Shown here piece by piece: positions 22,540-34,357 of a stretch of DNA of 64,000 bases. The stretch is from assembly GCA_963682025.1 (NCBI GenBank), contig OY821518.1, positions 224,793,070 through 224,857,069 of the forward strand, in the 5' to 3' direction. Within the stretch, counting starts at the first letter, position 1; the number at the start of each line of letters is the position of its first letter. This DNA comes from Cordilura impudica. Its lineage: Eukaryota; Arthropoda; Insecta; Diptera; Scathophagidae. The translations under genes and the position numbers were made by a program. The notes beneath the pieces were generated by a model. It did no database searches. It saw nothing but the letters and a program-made list of their open reading frames with translations, and was not told the origin of the DNA.

Positions 22540-23935
22540 ATAACAGAGTACAACACATGATTTTGGGACTCAATTCTGACAGAGTAGCCCCACAAATAAG
22601 AACTTCTGCATCATTCGCTTTGTCAAGTTGGCTGCCATTATAATTTATATTTTAACGCGGTTATAACTCGGTAACCGTACGGAATATCTCTTTTGTGTCT
22701 GCTACAAAGTTGTAGATATTGAATAGAAGAAAAAAAATGGAACAAACCTACCGTAAAAAGTGCATCCAGTGTCTTAAAAATCGCAAAAATGCAAAAATGT
22801 TTTAGGAAAGAACCGTGTACATCGAGATGACGTACAGACACGTGTGGTATCAAAAAGGTATCTAGCTGGAAATGCATGAAATGTAATTTTGACGTCATGG
22901 ATGCATTGATTTTTTTCAAAATAATACAGCAACTTGTCCACTCGTGTCTTTATGTCATCTCGCTGTACAGGGTATTTATTTATCGTATGGCTCTTATTCA
23001 AAACAAGCTCCTTCGAAATTAGATGCATTGCTTGCAGAGGTTTGTTGGTGGAGTTCTAAAATTATGCAGTTTCAAGATGAAAGCACCGAAGATAAAGATG
23101 ACACTGAAATTGGTGGACACACTGAAGAAAACATGCCCTTGAATATGATGTCTAACTCGGATGATCGTGCGACTCAGACCAAAAATATGAACAATCTACG
23201 AAGAAAACAAGATCATCAGAACCACAAGTGTCAAATTACACGATGGATATTGACAATAATTGCAAATGTACTAAAGTTTGTTTCCATGCATAGATAACAA
23301 ATAAAAATCTCATATTTTCTGTGTCAGAACAGCTGTAATATGAATCGGAATTTTAATTTTCATGCAAAATAAAGTTTATAAAGAAAAAACAACATATTTG
23401 TGGATTTGTATTCCAGTTATTTAGCAAAAAAGGTGAAAATGGGGAAAAATGGGGGGAAAATGTGCATTTTGCGATTTTTAAGGCACTGGATGCACTTTTT
23501 CGGGTAGGTTTGTTACGCTTTTTTTTTCTCATATCTACAACTTTGTTTCAGACATAAAAGAGATATTCCAGTTATTTAGCAAAAAAGGTGAAAATGGGGA
23601 AAAAAAAATGGGGGGAAATGGGCATTTTTACGATTTTTAAGGCACTGGGTGCACTTTTTTGTTCCGCTTTTTTTTCTCCTATTCAATATATACAACTTTG
23701 TTTCAGACACAAAAGCGATATTCCGTACGGTTACCGAGTTATAACCGTGTTAAAATATACAAAAAGTGATAAAAATCCACCTTGAGCAAAAAAATTCGTA
23801 TGGCCATTGAATTATAATGGCAGCCAACTTGACAGAACTAATGATGCAGAAGTTCTTATTTTTCGGACTACTTTCAGTTGGAATTCTCAGAATTGAGCCC
23901 AAATCAATGAGCTGAAAAGTGTTGTACTGTGTAAT
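22540..23935. mobile_element. Non-autonomous element with long inverted repeats
   Basis: Left arm about 22540-22800 and right arm about 23600-23935 are inverted copies: cagagtacaacac (left tip), ataagaacttctgcatcatt, caagttggctgccattataa, ggttataactcggtaaccgt and tgccttaaaaatcg-type blocks appear in both. The right arm has a ~50-bp extra segment (about 23755-23808). Two direct copies of the arm end (caaaaaaggtgaaaatgggg...ggcactgg) lie at 23427-23500 and 23581-23650. The centre has a short frame (22944-23297) that I do not recognise. Exact ends and TSD are unclear. Confidence 0.6.
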
Positions 23936-25639
23936 CAAAAAATTAGTAATTCCTCCCTCCTGACGCTACTAATTGTGATATCCTGTATCTTAACGTTTTC
24001 ACTCGTCTTTTTGTATCAACTTTTTGGGTTGAGAAGTTATAAAAGAAGAAAAATATTTTTTATTTTTGAAACAAAATTTTTAATAAAAAAATTTTATAAA
24101 AAATTAAAAAATTTTAATAAGAAAAAATATTTTAAGAAGATAAATTTTTGATAACGAAATTTTAAATAGAGACCTATAAAACCTTTAGAGGTTCAATTCG
24201 ACCGATTTGTCCCTGTTTTAAAACCAAACTACTCAAGATAACCAAAAATATAATAAGCAAAAACTGACAGTTTCTGCCTTATATTGAATAAAACACATTC
24301 GCATTTTTTCAACACTCGCTATAAATTAGAGTTTCCTTCACATTTTCATTGATAACTTTTAACTCAAATCACAAATTTTAATCATTCTCAATACCAAACT
24401 AATAAGGATACCAACAAACCTTATTACCAAATTCCAACGTTCTTACAAATATTTTGGACGTGACAGTGGTTTCAACATTTTTATCCCTTAAACCGGCTCT
24501 ACTGGATTTTAGGATAAATTACAACTTACGTATATTTTAAATTTTTAACCAATTTAGGCATTTTGCCTACAATTTTTATCCGCAATTTAAAATTTGTCCA
24601 TCCTTTCAAATAACTTCACTCAATTATTGCTGGGTATAAAAACCTTTACTTTTGTTGATTGTTCCAAACATATTTATATGAACACAATACAAAACACAGC
24701 TGCTTCTTCCAATTATTTTTTTGCGGTAAGCAACTTGAAAATGTCAGACAATGAAAACAAATTAAAAAATTGTCTTAATGCAAATTTTTTGCTTTTGTGT
24801 TTTTTTTTTTTTTTTTTTTACATTGAAGTTTATATTTCTTTTGCAGCTTATAATTAATTACGATAGCAAACCAGCAATGAACGGCTACTAATTAATCATA
24901 ATCATAATTTGTTGTTATTTAAAAAATTTATTAATTAAATTTTATGTTTGTGTTGAAGAAAAAAATATGATATAAGCAATATACTCGTTTGTAATTAGAT
25001 GGAATTCAATTTGAAATAAGCATAATTAAATAATAAAGATATATTTAAACAAATTTATATTTCTTTACTATATTATTTAAATAATTAAATAATTAATGCT
25101 CTCAAAGAAAGTAAACTGATATGATTTTATTTAAACAATTAAATAATTAAAGCTCTTAAAGAAAGAAATTTAATTGGATTCAAAATAATTTTATAATTTT
25201 ATTTTTGTTGGGTTAAACATGAGTTTATTACTACTACAAGTATAAACACATATGCCGATAATTATGAAAGTGATCTAAGTCAAGAATTAAAGAATAAAAT
25301 AAGTTTTCAGTTTTTTCTTATTATATAATTTTGAATTTAGTTGTAATTTTTGACTTTTCAAATTAATTGAAATTTTGGAGTCTTTAAATGTCATTTAGTT
25401 AGACAATTTGTAAAATTTTCTATTCAATTCAAACTTTAAAAACAAAATTTTCTTATATGATTCACACAAAATTTCACCTTCTTACTAAATTTTGATAAAT
25501 CAACACTTATAAAATTTTAAATTAAAATAAAATGAAAACCTGAAGTATATGACTTAGACCACTTTAGATACAGGTAAATATGAATTTTGAGACATGGTAA
25601 TCACGTCGATCTTGTAAATGAGCAAGTTGCGGTCGGGAT
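23936..25639. other. No gene seen; AT-rich with a short tandem duplication
   Basis: Very AT-rich. taaataattaaataattaa...gctctcaaagaaag appears twice at about 25070-25175. A TATAAAA at 24636 has no supporting gene downstream. Confidence 0.55.
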
Positions 25640-26066
25640 AATAAAAGGCCTTCGTGAAAAAAATTCAGAACAAACTCACAGAGGGCATAACAACCACAAA
25701 TGTTAAACAATTAGCTTCATATTTATTTATGGTCCTTCGAACCGGAAATTTGAATTATAAAAATACTAATAAAAGAAGTAAGATTTTACTACATTGCCTC
25801 ATATATTTCACGACAAACGCTACAGAATTAGCTCATTCTGTTGTTATGGTCCCCCAGCTAGGCCTAGTTTGACAAAGAAATAGATTTTCTGAAGCTTGTA
25901 ACTAATTGGAAAAAAAATCGGATTCCAAGCAGTTTGGTATGGCGTTTGGAGACCAAAAGCCCATAGCCGAGTAATCACGTATGAAAATGTAAACAATATT
26001 TCCTAATAAAAACCACAAATAGTGAAAAATATTTATACGTAACAGAACATGTGCACACCGATATGT
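25640..26066 (+). repeat. Degenerate satellite, left block
   Basis: Contains ttatggtccttcgaaccgg (25726-25744) and gttatggtcccccagctagg...gacaaagaaatagattttct (25840-25895), both matching monomers of the larger block at 27650-30130. The DD41D element lies between the blocks. Confidence 0.6.
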
Positions 26067-26067
26067 A

Positions 26068-27371
26068 AAGGGTTTTTCAATAACAGCGCTACAAAAGTTT
26101 TTTTTAAATAAAACAAAAACGGTTTTGGATATCAATGAAAGTCTTTATTCCTGTGAAAGTACGTTCGATGCCATTATGTATGGAAATCGATCTCTTTTGC
26201 ATGGCCACCACGGGCACGCTTGCAGAAGTCCAGACGCTGAACCCAATTTTCGACGGTTTTCAAGCATAAATCGGCCGATACTGCTGCAATTTCACGTTCG
26301 ATATTCGTACGAAGTTCATCAATCGTCGCTGGCTTGTTGGCATAGACCATAGACTTGACGTAGCCCCACAGGAAATAGTCCAACGGCGTCAAATCGCACG
26401 ACCGAGGCGGCCAATCGACTGGACCATTTCGTGAGATAACACGTTCTCCAAACTTGGTTTCCAATAAATTGATTGTGACATTCGCTGTGTGGCTTGTGGC
26501 GCCGTCCTGTTGGAATCACATGTCCTCCAAGTCCATATCATCCAATTGGGGCCAAAAATATTCGGTTATCATTGAACGGTAGCGATTCCCATTCACAGTA
26601 ACGTGCCGGTCTTGATCATCACGGAAGAAGTACGGCCCAATGACGCCGCCGGCCCATAAACCGCACCAAATCGTAATTTTTTCGGGGTGCAATGATGACC
26701 CATGGAGTACGTGTGGATTGCTGTCTGACCAATAACGCATATTTTGTTTACTGACGAAGCCATTCAGCCAGAAATGAGCCTCATCGCTGAAGATGATTTT
26801 TCGATGAAAATCCGAATCATGTTCAAGTTGTTGCTCAGCCCAATTCACGAACATACGACGCTTCTGGTGGTCAAGCGTCTTCAGTTCTTGCGTCAATTTG
26901 ATCTTGTAAGGATGTAGGCCAAGATCTTTTCGCAAAATTCGCCACAACGACGTCACAGAGATGCCCAACGCTTGAGAACGACGTGTGAGAGACACATTTG
27001 GGCTTTCTTCAACTGAAGCCTCAGCGGCAGCAATATTCTCGACACTACGGGCACTTCTTTGTCTCACTGGCACGGTAACATTTTGTACTGTGCCTGTGGA
27101 TTCTAATTTTTCCACTAGACGCTGAATTGTTGATCTGCTAGGACGATTATGACGACCATAAATTGGACGTAGCGCTCTTAACGTTGAGGCCACTGACTGC
27201 GAATTTCGGTAGTAAATTTGAATAATTTCGACTCGTTGTTGACTCGTATATTTTTCCATCATGAAATGGCAAACCTTACTGAAGAGAAATGTCAAAAGAG
27301 CGGCAAGAAATATGGCGTCGTTTGCTGTCCCTGTCTTTCTACTTTTGTAGCGTCCCTGTTGAAAAACCCTT
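26068..27371 (-). mobile_element. Tc1/mariner element, DD41D (rosa-like), copy 1
   Basis: TIRs: AAGGGTTTTTCAATAACAGC...CTACAAAAG at the left and, inverted, AAGGGTTTTTCAACAGGGAC...CTACAAAAG at the right. TA duplicates at 26066-26067 and 27372-27373. 1304 bp with a minus-strand transposase carrying a single stop. 41 residues separate the last two catalytic Asp residues, matching the DD41D group known from Ceratitis rosa. Confidence 0.88.
26174..27259 (-). pseudogene. DD41D transposase, copy 1, one nonsense codon
   Basis: Probable start at MEKYTSQQRVEIIQIYYRN (27259; a longer in-frame start exists at 27295). Helix-turn-helix regions: SVASTLRALRPIYGRHN and SLTRRSQALGISVTSLWRIL. Catalytic: IIFSDEAHFWLNG (first Asp), FQQDGATSHTAN (second), WPPRSCDLTPLDYFLWGYVK (third Asp). 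The reading frame is open throughout except TGA at 26516-26518, exactly where family members have the Trp of WFQQDG. One substitution would account for the loss. About 360 residues. Confidence 0.88.
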
Positions 27372-27376
27372 TATAA

Positions 27377-27472
27377 GCGATGCATACATATACATTTTTG
27401 TCTACTTGTTGCATTTCTTGATTTGTTTTTGTATATGGGAACAACAACAATATAAAAATGTATATGCATCGC
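27377..27472. repeat. ~96-bp imperfect palindrome beside DD41D-1
   Basis: gcgatgcatacatatacatt at 27377 is complementary to aaaaatgtatatgcatcgc ending at 27472, with a loop of about 50 bp. It begins four bases after the TA duplicate of the DD41D element. Could be a tiny MITE. Confidence 0.55.
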
Positions 27473-27649
27473 TAATAAACAAACAAACAAAAATAAAATC
27501 GTATGTGTTTACATTTGTTCTGATTGCAATTGAAAAAGCAAGAAAATACCAAGATTTTTTGTAAATTTCTGATTAATTTTAAACATCATTGGTTACAATG
27601 ATGTGTTTAGAACACGGGTGGAGGGTATCAAAGATCCGAAATTAATACT

Positions 27650-30130
27650 CTTACTTGTTAATTTACTCATTTCACAGGATAAGCTAATTTTCTCTTTATG
27701 GTCCTTCGAGCCGCGGATGTTTATAGGGCCCATACACGACACCAGCATGCATGCGCAATCAAGTGATTGCGCCAGCTGATTGACCGTATATGGGCCTGTG
27801 GTGTGATTGTGCAAAATCAAAATTAGTTGGATATTTTTGTGATTGCACAGTCATGCTGGTGTCGTGTATGGGCCATATTTCTCATTACAATAGAATTTTT
27901 GAAGAGTAAACATCGCGCATGGATGTATTTTATGAACGATTTTTATGATAAAACATAAAAAATTTATTTTTAGACTTAATAATTAAAATTGTATAATTTA
28001 AATATATAACATATAATAATAAGATATGTATTTAGTAAATAAATGTAAAAAATAAAACAAAAAAATTTTTAAGGTCACTATCCGTATCGATGTTTTCAGC
28101 ACGCTATTTGGAAAGAAATGATGATTGTACCAGCATGCTGGTGTAGTGTATGGGCCCTATTAGCAAAGAAATTTTTAAAGTTCAAAAATATTATGATTTA
28201 ATAAACAATTAAGATTTTTTTTTAATCTCCGAGCTTGTTGTTGTGACAAAGAAATAGATTTTCTGAAGTTAAAGTATCGATATACGATTTTTTATTTAAG
28301 TATTTTCATATATTTAAAATCTGTATTGTCAGGACGAAAATTGTTACACAATTAGTTCAGTTTGTCCGTATGGTCTTTCGAGCCGAGGATAATGAGCAAA
28401 CGATATAATTCTGTGAAGATTAGAATTTCAAAATGTTTTGTTTGAATTCACTAATTTACGCCAAATCTTACATAGTCAGCTCATTTTGTTTTTGTGGTCC
28501 TTTGACTTGGATTGGCAATAAAATAGATAATTTAAAGTTTAAAGTTACAAATGTTTTGTTTTAATAACACGTACTATTTTTTTAATTTCCTCGTTATTGA
28601 ACTTAAAAAATACGTATTGCCAACATGAATAATTTTGAAGAAAAAGCTGAATTTGTCTTTATGGTCCTTCGAGCCGGGTGTTGTGACAGAGACATAAATG
28701 TAAAATTTGAAGTTTCAAACTTTAATAAACATATACGATTACTTTCAATTTACTCATTTTTAAACTAAAAAATTCCATATTACCAGCTCTTTTGGTCTTT
28801 CTAGTCGTCGAGTCGGGTATGTTTGACGAAGAAATGGATTTTCAAAATTTAAAAGTTTTTAAATGTTTTATTAAAAATAAACATAAAAGATTATTTTTAA
28901 TTTCATTATTTTCAGAATTTTAAAATCTATATTGCGAACACGAAAAATTTTATACAATAAGTCCATTTTGTCTTTATTTTTGACAAAAAAAAATAGATTT
29001 AATGAAGTTTAAATGTTTTGTTTTAACAAACAAATAAGACTTTTTTCGATTTTCTCATTTTGAAACTTAATGCCAACACGACATATGTTACAGATTTAGA
29101 TAATATTGTGTTTATGATCCCTCGATCCGGGGATAGGTTGACAAGTAAATATATTTTCTAGTCTAAAGCTAAAAACTAATTTTTGTTAATAAACAAATAA
29201 GATTTCCTTAAATTTTCTAATTTCTAAATTTTATAAATCCGGCACGAAAAACGTTTCATATTTAGCAGCATTTGTATTAATGGTCCTTCGATCAGGACAA
29301 AGAAATAGATTAAATTAAATAACAAGCAAGATTTTTTTAGTTTAATAACATTTATTTTAAGTTTAATAATCCGTATTGCCAGCACGAACAATTTTAAAGA
29401 ATAACTAGGCTGATTTTGACCTTTTGGTCTTTAGACCACCACCCGCCCTGTTTCGACAGAGAATAAATTTTCTAAAGTTTAATAATAGAATTTTTAATAA
29501 ACAAGTAAGATATTTTTTTCCTAATTTTCAAACTTGAAAACTTGAAAACTCCGTAATGTCGGCTCGAAAATGTAACAGAATCACTTATTTTGTCCTTATG
29601 GTGCTTTCAGCCGGATGTTCTGACAAAGCAATAGATTCTCGAAAGTTTAAAGTTGAACAATATTATGCTTTAATAAACAAATACGATTTTTAAAATTCCC
29701 TCTTTATTAAAATTTTAAAATCTATATTGAAAATTCCATCAACGTAAATAATTGACTCATTTTGTGTTTATGGTCCTTCGAGCCGGATGTTCTGCCAAAA
29801 ATATAGATTTTCTGAAGTTTGAAATTTCAAAACGTTTAGTTTTAATAAACAATTAAGATTTTTAAATTTACTAGGTTTTAAACTTAAAAAATCCGTATTG
29901 CCAGCATAAAGAGTGTAACATAATTATTTCTTTTTGGCCTTATGGTCCTTCAAACTGGAGATGTTTAACAGAGATATAGATTTTTTGAAGTTTAAAATTT
30001 CAAAATGCTTAATATAATATACTTCGAGACGGATGTTTAAATAAAAAGTTTAAAAATGTTTTGTTTTTTTTAAATATCCTTACTTTTAAGCTTAAAAAAT
30101 TCATACTGCCAGCACTTGTTTGAACGAAAT
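27650..30130 (+). repeat. Degenerate satellite array, monomers roughly 120-175 bp
   Basis: The motif tttatggtccttcgagccgg, more or less mutated, recurs at about 27697, 28369, 28495, 28660, 28795, 29107, 29281, 29425, 29597, 29770 and 29940. Each is followed by gacaaagaaatagattttctgaag-like sequence, a run like aataaacaaataagattttt and then attgccagcacgaaaaatttt. The order is constant; the spacing drifts by indels. Copies are strongly diverged, so the array is old. No protein coding. Confidence 0.75.
27726..28157. mobile_element. MITE inserted in a satellite monomer
   Basis: Starts GGGCCCATACACGACACCAG (27726) and ends with the inverted form CTGGTGTAGTGTATGGGCCC (28157). A third copy of the end (catgctggtgtcgtgtatgg) lies internally at 27852-27871, so the first ~150 bp form a complete smaller palindrome. 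The host satellite gatgttt(g)acaaag is split between gatgttta and caaag. TSD is TA or TTA; the host superfamily is undecided. Confidence 0.7.
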
Positions 30131-33100
30131 TACTTTTTAAAAAAATTCTCTCATTTCATTTGAGGAGGGTTACAACAAACGCGACAAAGCAAAATATATA
30201 TTAATTATATTTGTCTGTTATAACAAGTTTTTCGAAATACACTCCCACTATTTCAAGTTTATAATATAGACGAAACAAAATCCACAAGTGTTTAAGTAGT
30301 TCTGTAACTGAAATTCTAGCAGTTGCCTTATTAAGTAAGCAGTTTTCTATTGAAATCTTAAAGAATATTAAAGTTTTATAAAACTTTGTTCTACTTAATG
30401 AATAGAATAGATCGATCGATCATATTTAACAATGTATAATTTAATAAATTTTGTAAATAATAAATACATATCAAATGTTATCCGGTTTTCAGCTAAACAC
30501 AGACAATTGACTATGATTATGAACTAATGAAAAATGTTACCTCCAAAGTGGTAAATGTTATTCAATCAATTCTCGTTAATGGTTTTTTGGTATAATCTAA
30601 GTTTTAGCACTACAATTATCATTTAAATGAGGGAATTTTTAATAAATATTTTTAATAAATATTTTTTTTAAATATTTTTGGTAAATATTAAACACAGAGA
30701 AACTTATTATTATAAATTATTGAAACTGGACACATATATATGTAAAGTCGACATTACGAAAGCAAATTAAAAAAAAGTGATTACAAGAGTGGTCAGTCAT
30801 GATATTGAATCAGGTTCAAACAATAAATCAAACAAACGAAATTTAATGCACTTCACAAAATCTCTTATTTACGAGTAAGAACTAAATTGAAATCGAATTT
30901 TAAAACATTGAGAAAATTTTCTCAGCGTGAGACAACACTTTTTCAAAAAAAAACCCTGAAGATGTTATAATTTTTATAAAATAATTTGTACAAGATAAAA
31001 AAGAAATCGAAGATTACGAATATTGTCTCAATAATTTAAAACTAATATAAATCAAAAGTAGAGACAGCACTGATTTATTTCGAATTGAAGCGCATATCTT
31101 CAAAAAAAACTCAGTCAACAATTCCCGTTTTCTAAATTAGCAAGTTGCGTTGTAAATCTATTGACTTTTCCATACTCAAGCAGAATAAGGAATACGAGTA
31201 GAATGTTTTTAAATGCGATAAATTCTTTAATAAATATTAATTATGGACTTAAGATTAAAAATGGCTGTTGTATTAATTAAAAAATTCCATGAAATGTTTA
31301 TATTCAAATTAATTCTCTTCAAATATATAAATAATTATATTAAAACAATACCATGGCTTGAAGATGAGGAAGAAAATGCGATATTTTTATTTGAATAAGG
31401 TATAAGAAAATTTTTTAAGGTTTAATAGAATTCAATTTTTAATTAGCGCTTTTTAGCGCTATTAGTTTCATTCTAATTTTGCTCCTCTTAGCACTTTTTG
31501 GGGGTACTGTTTTGAGCTTTTTGCTTGGAAAAAGTTGGCATCGCTAATTCTGCTCAGAAAGTTAATCGAAATTCAAATTTTCAGAAAGATCCGTCATTCA
31601 GTTTGTGTTTGTCTGCCGAAGATCTTTAATGTAATGAGAAAATTGGAAAATTGAATTTGAAATTAAAAGCGGACTTCAGAGAAGTTTGTGGGAACTCTGC
31701 ACCTTCTGAATATCGTCTTTTTGGGATTATCTAATTTTACAGTATTGATCAAAAAAATCCTCGATATTAAAATAAATGATACTGAAAGTGTGCGACATTG
31801 TCAGGGATTTGATCGGCTCAACTAAAGATTGTGAGGAAGCTGTTTGCTAGACGGATGCCCTTAAAGCGCAATCCAAAGCACTTCATATGTCTTGACAGTT
31901 GTGGACGAAACAAAACATGGAATTATTACCGTGCAAGAGAGGTCAAAGAACTATTACAACAGTGGAATAAAGCGAACCATCCCTAAAAAAAAAAAGAAAA
32001 AGCGAGGATCAATAAGATCGTGACCACAGCTGTTTGGATTCTTTGTTTTTATCTTTTTTTTTTGCATAGTCTATACCAGTGCTTCTCAAACTTTTTCATA
32101 TTGCGGCTTCCTAATCAATTGGATTATTCACAATAGTATATATTTATCAGCTGGCACTATGAATAAACATTGTTTGTTTACAAATTTATTAAAGAAAAAA
32201 ATAATTAATTATTTATTAACATGGAATTATGGTTCTATGATCGTCTGATGAAAATGAATGCTTCGTCATGAGAGATGCTTCCAACATTTTGGAAATGGAT
32301 TCCACTACGTAAGTATGCGAGGTTTTAACAAGGATACCATTTATTTACAGATTTATAGCAAATTTTCGACTGCAAGAAGGCGTTTATGGAATTGCTGCCT
32401 GCTACAGATGAACTGAAGACAAATCAATCTCATGAAATTAAAAGAATTTACAACTTATATTTGCAATAAGTTTTACAAACTGCCATCCAGCATCAAAGCA
32501 AAATTGTGTTCGATTGAAAATTCGTTGTACAAAAAAATTTTCGACCGTGCTTCCAGCTCATAATACGAATTTGACATTCGATAGTCGATGTTCGATAGCC
32601 AGCGAAGATGAAAGATCGAATGCAACTCATAATAAGGGCCAATGTGAAGCCAAAGCTTTCTTCTATTATTTTAGAAACTGTGATATTGGTTTGACACATA
32701 TAAATAATATTTTTCACATTAACGCATTACCTAAATGAACTTTCATCAATTATTATTCCATAATTTGTAACAAGAGACTGTAATATCATTAAAAAAAACA
32801 TAAAATATAAGAATTTTTGTAAAAAAAAAAAAAATTATATAAAAAGTATACAGTACTTGCAAAGTTATAAAATCAAAAAACTTAAATTGATCTGAATAAT
32901 TTACATAGGAAAACAAAGTTTATTCATGTAACAGAGTGAACAAAATATTTCCTTTCTCATCACAAAACATAAAAAACATATTATAATTTTTTTTGAAAAA
33001 GTTAAAATTTATACCATGATTAAGCTCCGAGTATTGGCTATCACTGAAGTGTAAAATTATTGTGGAATATAATTTACAAATATCAAATTTACAGTTTTTT

Positions 33101-33859
33101 TGAAAACGACCCATATAAGATTTTGTCGGCCATAGCATGTACGGTAATAAAATTGGAAAACATCGATGTATATTCAGACCTAGCCCCCATATAAATAACC
33201 CCTATGAGATCACATAAACTGCTGTAAGATCCAGATTATCGTATAGATATTGGTCGACTTTGGTTTGTGTGTGTTTATTACACACATAAATATAGTCCAA
33301 AATAATCCTGTAGAACCATTTTTAGCCATAGTTTCCATATGAAGCTGCTTCCGAATATTCACTTAAATTTATCAAAAAACAAAAATATTGCATAGATCTT
33401 TCTCAAATTTGATTAGTATATGTTTTTGAGTGAAAAAACGTGACTTTACTAAATATGATAATGAACGGTCCATTTTTTGACAGGGGTCTCAAAGAAAAAT
33501 AAAATCCGATAAGGACGTTTTAATAAAAACGCTAATCGAAATTGGTTTATTCTTATTTTTAATATTCAGCTATTGCCTCAGCAAAGTTGAATTTAACATC
33601 TTTTCTTGAAACTCATGGTATAGAATATCGTAGAGTCCGCCTCAACGAACTATAGTTTTCTTTTTTTTTATTTTTTTTTTATTTTAGAATGATCCACATC
33701 TGATGGAATAATTAACAATAAATATTACTCTAATTTATAAATTTTTTTTAATAATGTTCTGAAGGAACAATATATTTATCGGATATCACAGTCTAATTGA
33801 GAGAAAACGATTAATAATAAAGATTTCAATGATAATTAACTCATATAAATACACAAATA
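30131..33859. other. No gene seen; holds an hAT-like end and an old mini-me-like copy
   Basis: Mostly AT-rich unique sequence. At 32089 CAGTGCTTCTCAAACTTTTT resembles the tips of Charlie/Tip100-type hAT elements, but I found no partner end. At 33160-33480 there are blocks such as cagacctagcccccatata and tactaaatatgataatgaac, which match the reverse complement of the 40091-40865 repeat and the fragment at 6640-6690. Confidence 0.4.
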
Positions 33860-34357
33860 ATTAAAGCAAGAAATGCATTTTTCATGTACAAAAAACTGTT
33901 TTATTCACAATACATCAATTCTAGAGTCAAGGTCTTACTGTATCAATCACTAATTAGACCTATTATAACATACGGTTGCCAAATCTGGTTTAACATGTCT
34001 CCATCATATGTATATGGAGAAAATTCGAGGTTTTGAAAGAAAGTGTCTAAGATCATACACATCCCTGTATAGATCTCCAAATAGCGATTATGTAAAATAC
34101 ATATCAAATCAAAAATTATACAATGCAGCAAAAATAAGTAGAATAGACAATTTTATTATTCATATAATTAGAAATTATATTGCAAAGAGCTCTGTATGCT
34201 ATGAAAATAATTTAATTATGTCACCATATTACTGTGACGAAAGATACATACAAAAAACCCTCCAAAGTGTATATGTACCACCTGAAGCTTTCGTATACCT
34301 CGATATTAAAGGATTTATTCAAAATGATATATGCCTATTTCTATATTTTACCATATA

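Noticed and set aside
22374..22643. 89-residue frame before the foldback-like element
   Set aside because: No recognisable motif, and its end lies inside the inverted arm; likely chance or an unknown TE remnant.
22944..23297. 117-residue frame in the centre of the foldback-like element
   Set aside because: A low-complexity acidic/Asn-rich frame; a CKCTKVCF end is interesting but too short to support a call.
24636..24642. TATAAAA promoter
   Set aside because: The frame downstream (24594-24857) is low-complexity and AT-driven.
32493..32738. Paired 74-residue frames on both strands
   Set aside because: Mirror frames without motifs; neither has supporting signals.
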